Assembly (NCBI GenBank): GCA_013388525.1
Contig: JACAFA010000140.1
Coordinates: 1-55,820 of the forward strand
Reading direction: 5' to 3'
Source: Ignavibacteriaceae bacterium
GTDB lineage: Bacteria; Bacteroidota; Ignavibacteria; Ignavibacteriales; Ignavibacteriaceae
DNA length: 55,820 bases
Shown here: positions 33,312-42,094 of the stretch, one piece after another
How the letters are laid out: each line of letters starts with the position of its first letter
Numbering within the stretch: position 1 is the first letter of the stretch
Translations under genes and position numbers: made by a program
The notes under the pieces: model-generated
What the model was told of the DNA's origin: nothing
Seen by the model: only the letters and a program-made list of their open reading frames with translations
Databases searched by the model: none

Positions 33312-34817
33312 ATGCTTGAAATTCAGAAAAAACTTACGAATACCTTTTTTGCAATGCTTGCTCTGCCTGCAACTGCAGTTGGTTTTGCTCTATCAACTCA
33401 GATAGCTGCATTAAGCTGGATATTAAACAAAAAATACGGATTGAACATTCATGAAGTTGCATTCGTCTGGTTAGCCGGACCGCTAGCCGGAATTTTCGGG
33501 CAAGTAATTGTAGGGATGATCAGCGACAATGTTTGGTTCTTAAAAGGAAGACGAAGACCATTCATTATGATTGGCGGAATTGTTGGCTCATTGATGTTTC
33601 TTGCTTTGCCTCAGATCGGGGTGATATCTGAAACTACCGGAATCACAAGCATTATTTTAATTGCATCTGTAATTGCTTTACTTCTGGATCTATCAGTGAA
33701 CGTGACATTTAACCCTGCAAGATCCATAATTGCCGATTTAACTCCCGAAGGGAAAAAACGTACGGCTGGTTATGTCTGGATGCAGGTGATTTCAGGAACT
33801 TTTGGAGTACTTGCGTATTTTCTTTCGGTAGTTTATGGAAATGAAACTCTCTTACTGATTGCAGCAATTTTTGTTTTTGTCTGTTCAGTTTTCCCGATTC
33901 TATTGATTGAAGAACCGAAAGAATTGCCTGGCCTGACTGATGCTGGTAAAGATAAACATTCTGTTCTGGATATTTTCAAATCGATTTTCCCGTTATATGG
34001 ATTTTTAACTTTTGGAATTTTTGGATTAATCTTCCATTTCTACCAGGAGGAATTGAGATTCATTCATAATCCATTGCTGATATTAAGCCTTGTTTATACA
34101 GTTGTGATTGGATTCTGGATAATATCAAAGGGAAGGAAAAATGAATCCGATAATAATGAGTTCCAGAAAATAATGCTTGCACACACCTTTACGTGGGTAG
34201 CATTTCAAAGTATGTTCGTTATGTCAGGTTTTTTTATAGATAAACGGATAATTCCCAACCTTGACCTCACAAATGTCTTCGCAAATAAATTCGCTGAGTT
34301 TTTAACCGGAGTTGCTCAGACAAAAGATACTACAACGGGTAATATTGTATCGTTAGGATTTTTAATTCTTAATGCAGTGGGTGCTCTGTTCCCAATGGCT
34401 TTATCTGCAATAGCAAAAAAAATCGGACGAGTAAGAACATATACAGCAGCTTTAGCATTCAGTGCAATCGGATATTTTTATATTGCATTTTTTGGCAGAT
34501 ATGAAGTTAATTTTTATCTCGGCATGTTTTTAACGGGAATCGGATGGTCTGCTGTAATCTCAATAGTTTTTTCAATTGTTACTGAAAGAATCAACCAATC
34601 CAAAATGGGATTGTTTATGGGAATATTCAACCTCGCTGTTGTATTTCCGCAAATGATGAGCCAGGGCGTTGCCAACATTATTTCAGAAACTCAGAACTAT
34701 CAACTGCTTTATATTCTTTGCGGTTTATTTGTATGCTTCTCGGTTTTCTTCTGGTTATTCATTCGCGAACCAAGAGCGACAGCAGAATTAGTTATTCATT
34801 CAAAAGGCGGGCATTAA
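33312..34817 (+). CDS. MFS sugar transporter, SLC45/GPH-like, with the amylase
   Basis: 501 residues, about 12 membrane helices. The loop 2/3 motif WFLKGRRRPFIMIGG (RRRPF) is typical of the SLC45/plant-sucrose-transporter type, as is ALSTQIAALSWILNKKYGLN near the N-terminus. A hydrophilic interruption at about residues 290-350 lies between helix groups. It begins 35 bases after the GH13 gene with AAAGGAAA before its ATG, so maltose or a maltodextrin released by that enzyme is the probable substrate. Family is firm; substrate is inferred. A related transporter is encoded at 37520-39022. Confidence 0.85.
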   Translation: MLEIQKKLTNTFFAMLALPATAVGFALSTQIAALSWILNKKYGLNIHEVAFVWLAGPLAGIFGQVIVGMISDNVWFLKGRRRPFIMIGGIVGSLMFLALPQIGVISETTGITSIILIASVIALLLDLSVNVTFNPARSIIADLTPEGKKRTAGYVWMQVISGTFGVLAYFLSVVYGNETLLLIAAIFVFVCSVFPILLIEEPKELPGLTDAGKDKHSVLDIFKSIFPLYGFLTFGIFGLIFHFYQEELRFIHNPLLILSLVYTVVIGFWIISKGRKNESDNNEFQKIMLAHTFTWVAFQSMFVMSGFFIDKRIIPNLDLTNVFANKFAEFLTGVAQTKDTTTGNIVSLGFLILNAVGALFPMALSAIAKKIGRVRTYTAALAFSAIGYFYIAFFGRYEVNFYLGMFLTGIGWSAVISIVFSIVTERINQSKMGLFMGIFNLAVVFPQMMSQGVANIISETQNYQLLYILCGLFVCFSVFFWLFIREPRATAELVIHSKGGH

Positions 34818-34831
34818 TTCTTTAGGATAAT

Positions 34832-35305
34832 GTGAATAGGTTTTTTAGACTGCTGATATTTGCAGTTTTAATTTTTTCGGGATGCTCGCTTAAGAAGGAT
34901 TATCTTCCTGAGCAAATAACGTCTCTGAAACTTCAAAAAGAAATGAAGAATGAGGAAGCAAAAAAAATTCTCGTGAAACTTCACAGGCGCGACGTGCTTC
35001 CTTCTGAAAATGAAATCGGGTTTTATGAAGGGCCAAATTCTTCAGCTATAGTTTATGTTTCGAGATACAACAGTATCCACGAGGCTCAAAACGAAAGTAA
35101 AAGAATGACAGAAAAAATATCGCCTGAGAATTCAGTTTTTTACGGCGGACAAAATATTTTTTTCGATGGCAAATCGCTTTACAGGTGTTTTGGATTGGGC
35201 CAGATTCATTTTGTTTTTACTGATCGCGAATCACTGATTTGGGTTTCTGTGAATCCGGAATCGGCTGAGAAATTTTTGCGGGAATATTTAAGATTTCTTA
35301 AATGA
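34832..35305 (+). CDS. Small lipoprotein of unknown function
   Basis: 157 residues. A GTG start has AGGA (34824-34827) upstream. The signal peptide ends in the lipobox IFSGC (Cys at about 18), so it is expected to be lipid-anchored. The mature part is mixed alpha/beta (RDVLPSENEIGFYEGPNSSAIVYVSRYNSI) with no motif I recognise; a small DUF4136/DUF6599-like fold is possible but not demonstrated. It overlaps the next gene by four bases (ATGA) and lies 14 bases after the sugar transporter, so it may be part of that transcription unit. Confidence 0.7.
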   Translation: MNRFFRLLIFAVLIFSGCSLKKDYLPEQITSLKLQKEMKNEEAKKILVKLHRRDVLPSENEIGFYEGPNSSAIVYVSRYNSIHEAQNESKRMTEKISPENSVFYGGQNIFFDGKSLYRCFGLGQIHFVFTDRESLIWVSVNPESAEKFLREYLRFLK

Positions 35306-36123
35306 GCTATAATAAAACTATCAGTGTTTTAGGATGCGGTTGGCTGGGACTTCCGCTGGCTTCTTATTTATTCACAAAAGGTTACTCTGTAAAAGGTTCA
35401 ACAACTTCTCCTCTGAAAATCAACCTGATGAAAGAGCGGGGACTAGAATCCTTTATTTTAGAATTAAATCCCGAAATATCCGGAAACGAATCTGCCAGGT
35501 TTTTTAATTCAGAGATATTGATAATAAATATCCCACCTCCTCGCGGCGAAAATGCAGTTCAATTTCATTCTGATCAGATTTATTCAATTATGAAAGCTGC
35601 AAAACATTCGGGTTTAAGGAAACTTGTTTTTATTAGTTCTACTTCGGTTTATGGAAATGTAAACAGGGAAGTATTTGAAGATGAAGATTCAATACCAGAT
35701 ACTAAATCCGGTTTGGCACTTAAATCAGTTGAAAGACTTTTAATCAGTAACCCGGACTTTAAAACTACAATTATCCGGTTTGGCGGACTGGTTGGCCCGG
35801 GAAGAAATATCTCTAACTTTTATTCTGAAGGAAGTAAAATTAAATCGCCAAACTCACCTGTAAATCTGATTCATCTTGACGATTGCATCGGGATTATTTA
35901 TCAGGTAATAAAAGAAAATTGCTGGAATGAAATTTTTAATGCCGCAGCTCCGATTCATCCAATGAGGAGAGAAATATATGCAGCGGCAGCCTTAAAAGCA
36001 GAAAAACCTCAACCCGAATTTGATTACGACTTTTCTGAATCTTATAAAATTATAAATCCGACAAAACTTATTTCAAAGTTGAAATATTCTTTCATTCATT
36101 CCGATCCACTGGAGTTTAGTTAA
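35302..36123 (+). CDS. NAD(P)-dependent epimerase/dehydratase-like SDR protein (YeeZ-like)
   Basis: 273 residues. The N-terminal Rossmann motif is SVLGCGWLGLPLASYL (GxGxxG, about 8-23). The SDR active-site region is ISSTSVYGN, with Ser and Tyr but the Lys spacing of classical extended SDRs (YxxxK) not clear. GGLVGPGRN and LIHLDDCIGII follow, as in nucleoside-diphosphate-sugar epimerases. The opening CGWLGLPLA is typical of the YeeZ subgroup, whose substrate is not established. It overlaps the preceding lipoprotein gene (ATGA) and is followed after six bases by a permease. Confidence 0.8.
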   Translation: MSYNKTISVLGCGWLGLPLASYLFTKGYSVKGSTTSPLKINLMKERGLESFILELNPEISGNESARFFNSEILIINIPPPRGENAVQFHSDQIYSIMKAAKHSGLRKLVFISSTSVYGNVNREVFEDEDSIPDTKSGLALKSVERLLISNPDFKTTIIRFGGLVGPGRNISNFYSEGSKIKSPNSPVNLIHLDDCIGIIYQVIKENCWNEIFNAAAPIHPMRREIYAAAALKAEKPQPEFDYDFSESYKIINPTKLISKLKYSFIHSDPLEFS

Positions 36124-36129
36124 GCAAAA

Positions 36130-36972
36130 ATGATTTTTTTACTGCTGACTGTTTTTTGTTCTTCAGGTATAGCACTGATTTTAAGGTTCAGCGAATCAAA
36201 AAAATATAACCCGGTTTTGATTTTGGAGGCGAATTATCTTTTTGCTGCAGCATTCAGTCTGGTGGTAATAATCATTCAGGGCAATTATTTAATTTCGATT
36301 TTTACTTTTGGATTCGGTTCGCTGCTTGGAATTTTATTTGCGGTATCTTTTTTCTCATTCACCAAAGCGATTAAGATTGCAGGTACTGCGCTGGCAACTG
36401 TAACCTCAAGGCTTTCGGTAATCAGCCCGGTTCTGCTTTCAATTTTATTTTACAATGAACAGCCAAACCTTAATCAATATTTTGGATTCGGGCTTACAAT
36501 TCTGACAATAATTTTTTTCTACTTTGCACTTAAGACAGATACAAAAAGACATCTGCACTTTAATGAATTAGTTTATCTTGTGATTTTGCTTGCTGGGGTC
36601 GGGTTTAATGATTTCAGTATGAAAGTTTTCAAGCAAAGCCGACCGGTTGAGGAAGAAAGCGCATTTGTATTTATAATTTTCTTTTTTGCGTTTCTTTACC
36701 TGTTCATTTACTCAAGAATCAGAAGAATAAAATTCAGCAGACCTGATTTTATACCAGGTGTTGTGCTGGGAATACCAAATGTTCTAAGTACCTTTTTTCT
36801 TCTCTCGGCGCTTGAAGCGCTGCCCGCAATTTTTGTTTATCCCGTTATGAATATCGGAGTAATTGTTATAACTGCAGTAGTGGCTTATTTGATATGGAAA
36901 GAACAGATAAATCCTTATGGAAAAATCGCATTAGCAGTTGGAATTGCTGCAATATTATTGTTGAAGTTGTAA
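36130..36972 (+). CDS. EamA/DMT-family membrane transporter
   Basis: 280 residues and about ten hydrophobic helices arranged as two five-helix EamA repeats, typical of drug/metabolite transporters. The first repeat ends in a region AGTALATVTSRLSVISPVLLS and the second in FVYPVMNIGVIVITAVVAYL (both quoted as short family-like stretches). DMT proteins export metabolites or import sugars; no substrate can be assigned. It starts six bases after the epimerase gene. A terminator-like hairpin follows the stop. Confidence 0.82.
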   Translation: MIFLLLTVFCSSGIALILRFSESKKYNPVLILEANYLFAAAFSLVVIIIQGNYLISIFTFGFGSLLGILFAVSFFSFTKAIKIAGTALATVTSRLSVISPVLLSILFYNEQPNLNQYFGFGLTILTIIFFYFALKTDTKRHLHFNELVYLVILLAGVGFNDFSMKVFKQSRPVEEESAFVFIIFFFAFLYLFIYSRIRRIKFSRPDFIPGVVLGIPNVLSTFFLLSALEALPAIFVYPVMNIGVIVITAVVAYLIWKEQINPYGKIALAVGIAAILLLKL

Positions 36973-36990
36973 AAATGTAGGGATCGTTCT

Positions 36991-37018
36991 CCCGATCGAT
37001 CCGATTGGGTATTTTTTT
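36991..37018 (+). terminator. Probable terminator after the DMT transporter gene
   Basis: CCCGAT (36991-36996) pairs with ATTGGG (37004-37009, one G-T pair) around loop CGATCCG, followed by A then seven T residues (37012-37018). An overlapping alternative stem is GGATCG (36981-36986) with CGATCC (36997-37002). It separates the transporter run from the toxin-antitoxin pair. Confidence 0.6.
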
Positions 37019-37063
37019 AATCGTGATAGATTGTTATTTTCTGTTTGAATTTTAGGAGTAATA

Positions 37064-37276
37064 ATGAAAAACAAAGAAATTATTTTTTTAATTGAAGAAT
37101 CTTTAGATGGTGGTTTTGAAGCTAAAGCAGTTGGTTATCCGATATTTACAGAAGGCGAATCCGAAGATGAAGTCAGGCAAAATATTTTAGAAGCAGTCCG
37201 TTGCCATTTTGATGAAGCTGATATGCCAGCATATATAAATATCAGATTTTTAAGAGAAGAACAAATAGCTCTATGA
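37064..37276 (+). CDS. hicB: HicB-type antitoxin (short, no HTH)
   Basis: 70 residues with the UPF0150/HicB partial RNase-H fold pattern: IFLIEESLDGGFEAKAVGYP, GESEDEVRQNILEAV. Such proteins bind and neutralise the HicA mRNA interferase. This one ends right after the fold and has no helix-turn-helix or ribbon-helix-helix extension, unlike many HicB proteins, so it may not bind its own promoter. TAGGAG precedes the start. It overlaps the hicA start by four bases (ATGA), and here antitoxin precedes toxin. Confidence 0.85.
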   Translation: MKNKEIIFLIEESLDGGFEAKAVGYPIFTEGESEDEVRQNILEAVRCHFDEADMPAYINIRFLREEQIAL

Positions 37277-37515
37277 AAATTCCCCGTGATGTTGATGCGA
37301 AGGCATTGATTAAAGCATTAAACAAAATCGGTTATCAAGAAACAAGACAGGTTGGAAGTCATGTAAGATTGTCAATTACAAGAGATGGGAAGCAGTTTCA
37401 TATAACAATTCCGAATCACAATCCAATAAAAATTGGAACACTAAATAATATTTTGAAGGAGATTTCAAATACGATGTCGCTTTCTAAAGATCAATTATTG
37501 AAAAAATTATTTTGA
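37273..37515 (+). CDS. hicA: HicA-type mRNA interferase toxin
   Basis: 80 residues. The family core GYQETRQVGSHVRL carries the catalytic His in GSH; IPNHNPIKIGTLNNILKEI is the conserved C-terminal half of the dsRBD-like fold. HicA cleaves mRNA independently of translation. The start overlaps the hicB stop, giving tight translational coupling. The gene ends only four bases from the end of the convergent minus-strand MFS gene, with no room for a terminator. All expected residues are present, so the toxin is probably active. Confidence 0.88.
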   Translation: MKIPRDVDAKALIKALNKIGYQETRQVGSHVRLSITRDGKQFHITIPNHNPIKIGTLNNILKEISNTMSLSKDQLLKKLF

Positions 37516-37519
37516 CTTC

Positions 37520-39022
37520 TTAATCAACATCATCTACAAACATAACCATTAGTCCTGCAATTATCATTGAAGCCCCGCCAAGCAACAGAGCATAAATTGC
37601 CTCTCCGCCAACAATGTTCTTAACAAAGAAACCAAGAATAGCCGCGGCTGTTATTTGTGGAATCACTATAAAGAAATTAAAGATACCCATATACACTCCC
37701 ATTTTTTCTGCAGGAAGTGAACCTGCAAGAATCGCATAAGGCATTGCAAGAATTGAAGCCCACGCTAAACCAATTCCAAGTTCAGAAATCAAGAGTAAGT
37801 TTGGATTTTTGATAAAGTAGAAGGATGCGAAAGAAATTCCCCCAATGATTAAGGAAATCATATGCACAGTTTTTCTGTTGGTAATTTTTGCAATCCACAT
37901 AATTAAAAAGGCCATGACTGCAGCGAAACCGTTGTAAACAGCCATCAAAACTCCAACCCAATCTGCGCCCTGGTTGTATAATTCTGATGAGGGATCAGTT
38001 GCATCATAAATGTGATGCGTAACTGCGGGAGTTGTATAAATCCACATTGCAAAAAGCGCAAACCAGGAAAAGAATTGAACCACGGCAAGCTGCTTCATTG
38101 TCTTTGGCATTTTGTAAAGGTCATTTAAGATTGCGACTAAACCACCGGTAGTTTTATTTTGGCCGGTAAAAAATCCAGCTGTTAATTGAAGTACTCCAAA
38201 AATTATTGAGACAACAAATAAAACATAAAGTCCGTAATCATTTTCGTGAAGAACAAAGTGAAGAATTGCAGAGCCAAGTAATCCAATAGAAATCCAGATC
38301 ATTCCATTTTTATTAAAGGCTGATACCGAAATTAAATTTGTGATTGAAGTTTTGGAGGGAGATAATTTCTTCTCATCATCACTGAACTTTTTTAGTTCTT
38401 CCGGTGAATATTCTTTTGTAGAAATTACTGTGTAAAGAACAGCAAATAAAAAAACCGCACCACCAATGTAAAATGAAAATTTAACTGAATCAGGAATTTC
38501 TCCGGCATCTGCAGTATTTGATATTCCGAACCAGTTTGTCATCATATAAGGCAAAGCAGAGGCAACAATCGCTCCAATTCCAATAAAGAAACTTTGCATA
38601 GAAAATCCAACAGTTCGCTGTTCTGAGGGAAGCATATCGCCGACAAATGCACGGAAAGGCTCCATAGAAATATTGATTGATGCATCCATAATCCACAACA
38701 TACCTGCGGCAACCCAAAGTGCTGGAGAGTTTGGCATAAAAATGATTGCTGCTGATGCAAGTATAGCTCCGACTAAAAAGTATGGTCGTCTTCTTCCAAG
38801 CCTGTTCCAGGTTTTATCGCTCATATGACCAATTATAGGTTGAACGATAAGTCCTGTAACAGGTGCAGCAATCCAAAGAACCGGAATAGCGTCGATTTTT
38901 GCACCAAGTGTCTCGAATATTCTGCTAACATTTGCATTTTGAAGTGCGAATCCGAATTGAATACCGAGAAATCCGAAACTCATATTCCAGATTTGCCAAA
39001 AGGAAAGACGCGGTTTGCTCAT
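37520..39022 (-). CDS. MFS sugar transporter, SLC45/GPH-like (second copy)
   Basis: 500 residues, about 12 membrane helices. It shares with the transporter at 33312-34817 the RRRP motif (TWNRLGRRRPYFLVG), and its N-terminal NVSRIFETLGAKIDAIPVLW region is typical of the SLC45-like group. The proteins are only distantly similar over most of their length. It is transcribed divergently from the PabB-PabC gene with 136-142 bases between them. Import of a di- or oligosaccharide is the usual role of the group; a maltose-type substrate is likely given the amylase nearby, but not proven. Confidence 0.83.
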   Translation of the reverse strand: MSKPRLSFWQIWNMSFGFLGIQFGFALQNANVSRIFETLGAKIDAIPVLWIAAPVTGLIVQPIIGHMSDKTWNRLGRRRPYFLVGAILASAAIIFMPNSPALWVAAGMLWIMDASINISMEPFRAFVGDMLPSEQRTVGFSMQSFFIGIGAIVASALPYMMTNWFGISNTADAGEIPDSVKFSFYIGGAVFLFAVLYTVISTKEYSPEELKKFSDDEKKLSPSKTSITNLISVSAFNKNGMIWISIGLLGSAILHFVLHENDYGLYVLFVVSIIFGVLQLTAGFFTGQNKTTGGLVAILNDLYKMPKTMKQLAVVQFFSWFALFAMWIYTTPAVTHHIYDATDPSSELYNQGADWVGVLMAVYNGFAAVMAFLIMWIAKITNRKTVHMISLIIGGISFASFYFIKNPNLLLISELGIGLAWASILAMPYAILAGSLPAEKMGVYMGIFNFFIVIPQITAAAILGFFVKNIVGGEAIYALLLGGASMIIAGLMVMFVDDVD

Positions 39023-39164
39023 AAATATTCCTAAGTATGATTAAATTAAAGTAAAAGAAAAATAAACAATCGTGATTAAATTAAGTAATGATGAACATTA
39101 AGTTGATAAAAATTTTTCCGGCGATTTTATTTTCATTAGCCAGAATATTAGTTGATTTTTGAAA

Positions 39165-41009
39165 ATGAAAACATCTGAAATAATAAATAAGCTTTTATCG
39201 GAAGAAAATTCAGCTTTTTTTTATACACCGCCTGTATTTGGCAAAAGCAGATCATATTTGTTTTTAAATCCTGAGCAAAGCATAATCATAAAATCAAAGT
39301 CCGAACTTGACCGGAAACTTAATCAGGTAAATGAATGCATAAGCAAGGGAATGACCGGCTACTCACTGATAAACTATGAAGCAGGTTATCTTCTTGAAAA
39401 AGCTCTTTACAAATACATTCCTAAAAATCAAAAACTGATTCAGTTTTATTTCTACAATGACAGGAACTGCGAAAATATTAACTCTACTGATCTTGAATTC
39501 GATGAGGAAGATGAGTTTACTATAAAAAATCTGAAATTCAACACTTCAAAAAATGAATTCACAAAAGCCATAAAAAAAATAAAATCATATATTGAGGAAG
39601 GCGATACATACCAGGTTAATTACACGCTTAAAGGCAAGTTTCTCTTTGAAGGATCACTTTCAAAACTTTTTACTCAACTGGTTTTCAATCAATCAGCAGC
39701 ATTTACGGCAATAATAAAGAATGGAAGCCGCTTTTTTATTTCACTTTCACCTGAACTCTTTTTTGAGATTGAAGGAAGGAAAATCACTTCAAAGCCGATG
39801 AAGGGTACCGCTGGAAGAGGGAAAAATTATTCAGATGACATAGTTATAAAAAACAATCTTGCTTCAAGCACAAAAAACCAGGCAGAAAACCTGATGATTG
39901 TTGACTTAATAAGAAACGATATCGGGCGGCTAAGTGAATTCGGTTCGGTAAAAGTTAAGAACCTGTTCGAAATTGAGAAGTATGAATCACTTTATCAAAT
40001 GGTTAGCGTTATTGAGGCAAAACTTCGTGAAAGAATAAGATTAAGCGATGTACTGAAAAATATTTTTCCATGTGGATCGATAACCGGTGCACCAAAATTG
40101 CGAACGATGGAAATTATACGTGAAATTGAAAAAGAGAACCGCGGTATTTACACGGGTTCAATAGGTTTAATCAGGAAAAAGAAAATTACTTTCAATGTAG
40201 CTATCAGAACCCTGATGATAGATAAAACAGGTAAGGGTGAAATCGGACTTGGGAGCGGAATTGTATGGGACAGCAGTCCGGAAGAAGAATATGAAGAGAT
40301 AAAACTTAAAGGAAAATTTTTAACACATCCCTCAGAGGAATTCAGTTTATTTGAGACTATGCCCGTTGAAAAAGGAAAGATAGTTCGATTATCAAAACAT
40401 TTGAAGAGACTGAAAAATTCTGCGGAATATTTTCTCTTTCCGTTTGATGAAAAAGAACTGGAGAAAGTTTTAAAGAGAATCAACAATTCTTTAACTACAG
40501 ACTTGTCAAAAAGATTAAAACTTTTTCTGAATAAAAAAGGAAAATTTTCTTTCGAATTAAATGAACTTCCAATACAACCAAGAGAAATTAAAATAATACT
40601 TTCAGATAATAAGATAGATTCAGCCAACAGATTTCAATACTTTAAAACCACTAATCGAACTCTTTACGATCGTGAGCATAAAAAATATTCGGCACAAGGT
40701 TTTTTTGATGTGATTTATCTTAATGAACGCAATGAAATTGGCGAAGGAGCTATTTCTAATATTTTTGTAAGGAAGGGGGACAAACTTTTTACACCGCCTT
40801 TGGAATCCGGAATATTACCGGGAATTTACCGCGATTATATGTTTTCCAAATACAAAGAGGCTAAAGAAAAAGTTTTAACGTTGCAGGAGCTGTTGGAAGC
40901 AGACGAAATCATTCTGACAAATTCACTCCGTGGTGAAACCAATATTGATTCATTATCAATTGGTTCAAAGAATGTTATCAGATTCACAAAACGGAAAAAG
41001 CATTTTTAA
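39165..41009 (+). CDS. pabB: PabB-PabC fusion: aminodeoxychorismate synthase component I and lyase
   Basis: 614 residues from the ATG at 39165; an in-frame TTG six bases earlier is possible, and no Shine-Dalgarno decides. The chorismate-binding domain (about 130-390) has YIEEGDTYQVNYTLKGKF, SKPMKGTAGRG, MIVDLIRNDIGRLSEFGSV and FPCGSITGAPKLRTMEI. An aminotransferase class IV lyase domain follows (about 395-614; SLFETMPVEKGKIVRLSKHL, EIGEGAISNIFV). Together they convert chorismate, with glutamine-derived ammonia from a PabA not in the window, to 4-aminobenzoate for folate. Such fusions are known in other bacteria. The fused architecture explains the length. Confidence 0.93.
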   Translation: MKTSEIINKLLSEENSAFFYTPPVFGKSRSYLFLNPEQSIIIKSKSELDRKLNQVNECISKGMTGYSLINYEAGYLLEKALYKYIPKNQKLIQFYFYNDRNCENINSTDLEFDEEDEFTIKNLKFNTSKNEFTKAIKKIKSYIEEGDTYQVNYTLKGKFLFEGSLSKLFTQLVFNQSAAFTAIIKNGSRFFISLSPELFFEIEGRKITSKPMKGTAGRGKNYSDDIVIKNNLASSTKNQAENLMIVDLIRNDIGRLSEFGSVKVKNLFEIEKYESLYQMVSVIEAKLRERIRLSDVLKNIFPCGSITGAPKLRTMEIIREIEKENRGIYTGSIGLIRKKKITFNVAIRTLMIDKTGKGEIGLGSGIVWDSSPEEEYEEIKLKGKFLTHPSEEFSLFETMPVEKGKIVRLSKHLKRLKNSAEYFLFPFDEKELEKVLKRINNSLTTDLSKRLKLFLNKKGKFSFELNELPIQPREIKIILSDNKIDSANRFQYFKTTNRTLYDREHKKYSAQGFFDVIYLNERNEIGEGAISNIFVRKGDKLFTPPLESGILPGIYRDYMFSKYKEAKEKVLTLQELLEADEIILTNSLRGETNIDSLSIGSKNVIRFTKRKKHF

Positions 41010-41050
41010 TGATTTTTCTATATTTTTAAGTTAAATAATTATCAAACCTC

Positions 41051-42094
41051 ATGAGCAGCAATATTTCAGAAACATCACTGAGAAAAAAGGAACATCTTGA
41101 ATTATGTATGACGGATGATGTATCCTTCAAAGAAAAACAGAATGGCTTTGATAATTATGATTTCGTGCATTACGCAATCACTGAAGTTGAACTTGATAAA
41201 ATAAACTTCACCACAAAATTCCTTGGTAAAAAAATTAATTTTCCTTTTTTAATTTCGTGCATGACCGGCGGGGCAAGTGAAGCTGAAAATATCAACGGAC
41301 AACTTGCTGTAGCGGCATCGCGGTTGAATATTGCTCTTGGTGTCGGCAGTCAGCGGCAGGCACTCGAAGGCAAGCAATTTCATCATTCATACAGAATCAT
41401 AAGAAAAAATGCTCCTTCGGTACCTTTGCTTGGCAATATCGGTGCTGCTCAACTTGTTAAGATGAATTCAGTTGATCAGATAAGAATGCTTATTGAACTT
41501 GTCGAAGCCGATGCTTTGGTGGTTCATGTTAATCCACTTCAGGAATTGATTCAGAGAAACGGTGAACCGAATTTCAGAAATCTGTTAAAAAAAATTAAAT
41601 GGCTTGTTAGTAAAGCCGGTGTTCCTGTAATTGTTAAAGAAGTTGGTTCCGGAATTTCAAAAGAAGCTGCGGCCAAATTATTGGATGCAGGTGTAAAAGG
41701 TATCGATGTAGCGGGTTCGGGAGGTACGAGCTGGGCAGCAGTTGAAATTCTCAGAAATAAAGAAACCACAGATGATTTCTGGGATTGGGGATTATCAACC
41801 TCGTATTGTTTAAGAACTATTTATCCTCTGAAAAAAAAATTTAATTTTGATCTTATAGCTTCAGGTGGAATAAATAATCCATTTCACCTTGCAAAAGCGT
41901 TTGCACTTGGTGCAGACATATCGGCATCTGCAAGAATTGTTTTGCAGACATTAAATAAATCAGGAGTTGAAGGAGTTGTCAGGCTTATTGAAAGCTGGTT
42001 CGGGGTCATGAGTAAAATAATGTTTCTTACCGGTTCTAAAAACTTAAAGGAGCTCAGGAAGAATAAAGTTAAAAGAAGGGAATTACTAATCTGA
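41051..42094 (+). CDS. fni: Isopentenyl-diphosphate delta-isomerase, type 2 (FMN)
   Basis: 347 residues. Family blocks are SLRKKEHLELCM at the N-terminus, FPFLISCMTGGASEAENING, GVGSQRQALEG, VHVNPLQELIQRNGE, VIVKEVGSGISKEAA and LIASGGINNPFHLAKAFALG. It interconverts IPP and DMAPP using reduced FMN, NADPH and Mg2+. Its stop shares a base with the next start (TGATG), and the product is the substrate of that prenyl synthase, so the two form a functional pair. Confidence 0.94.
   Translation: MSSNISETSLRKKEHLELCMTDDVSFKEKQNGFDNYDFVHYAITEVELDKINFTTKFLGKKINFPFLISCMTGGASEAENINGQLAVAASRLNIALGVGSQRQALEGKQFHHSYRIIRKNAPSVPLLGNIGAAQLVKMNSVDQIRMLIELVEADALVVHVNPLQELIQRNGEPNFRNLLKKIKWLVSKAGVPVIVKEVGSGISKEAAAKLLDAGVKGIDVAGSGGTSWAAVEILRNKETTDDFWDWGLSTSYCLRTIYPLKKKFNFDLIASGGINNPFHLAKAFALGADISASARIVLQTLNKSGVEGVVRLIESWFGVMSKIMFLTGSKNLKELRKNKVKRRELLI

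Noticed and set aside
39159..39164. TTG start six bases upstream of the PabB-PabC ATG
   Set aside because: Neither start has a clear Shine-Dalgarno, and ATG is the stronger codon; the difference is only two residues.
40148..40627. Long minus-strand open frame opposite the PabB-PabC gene
   Set aside because: It lies entirely inside a gene with clear domains, has Ser/Phe-rich composition typical of antisense frames, and no recognisable motif.
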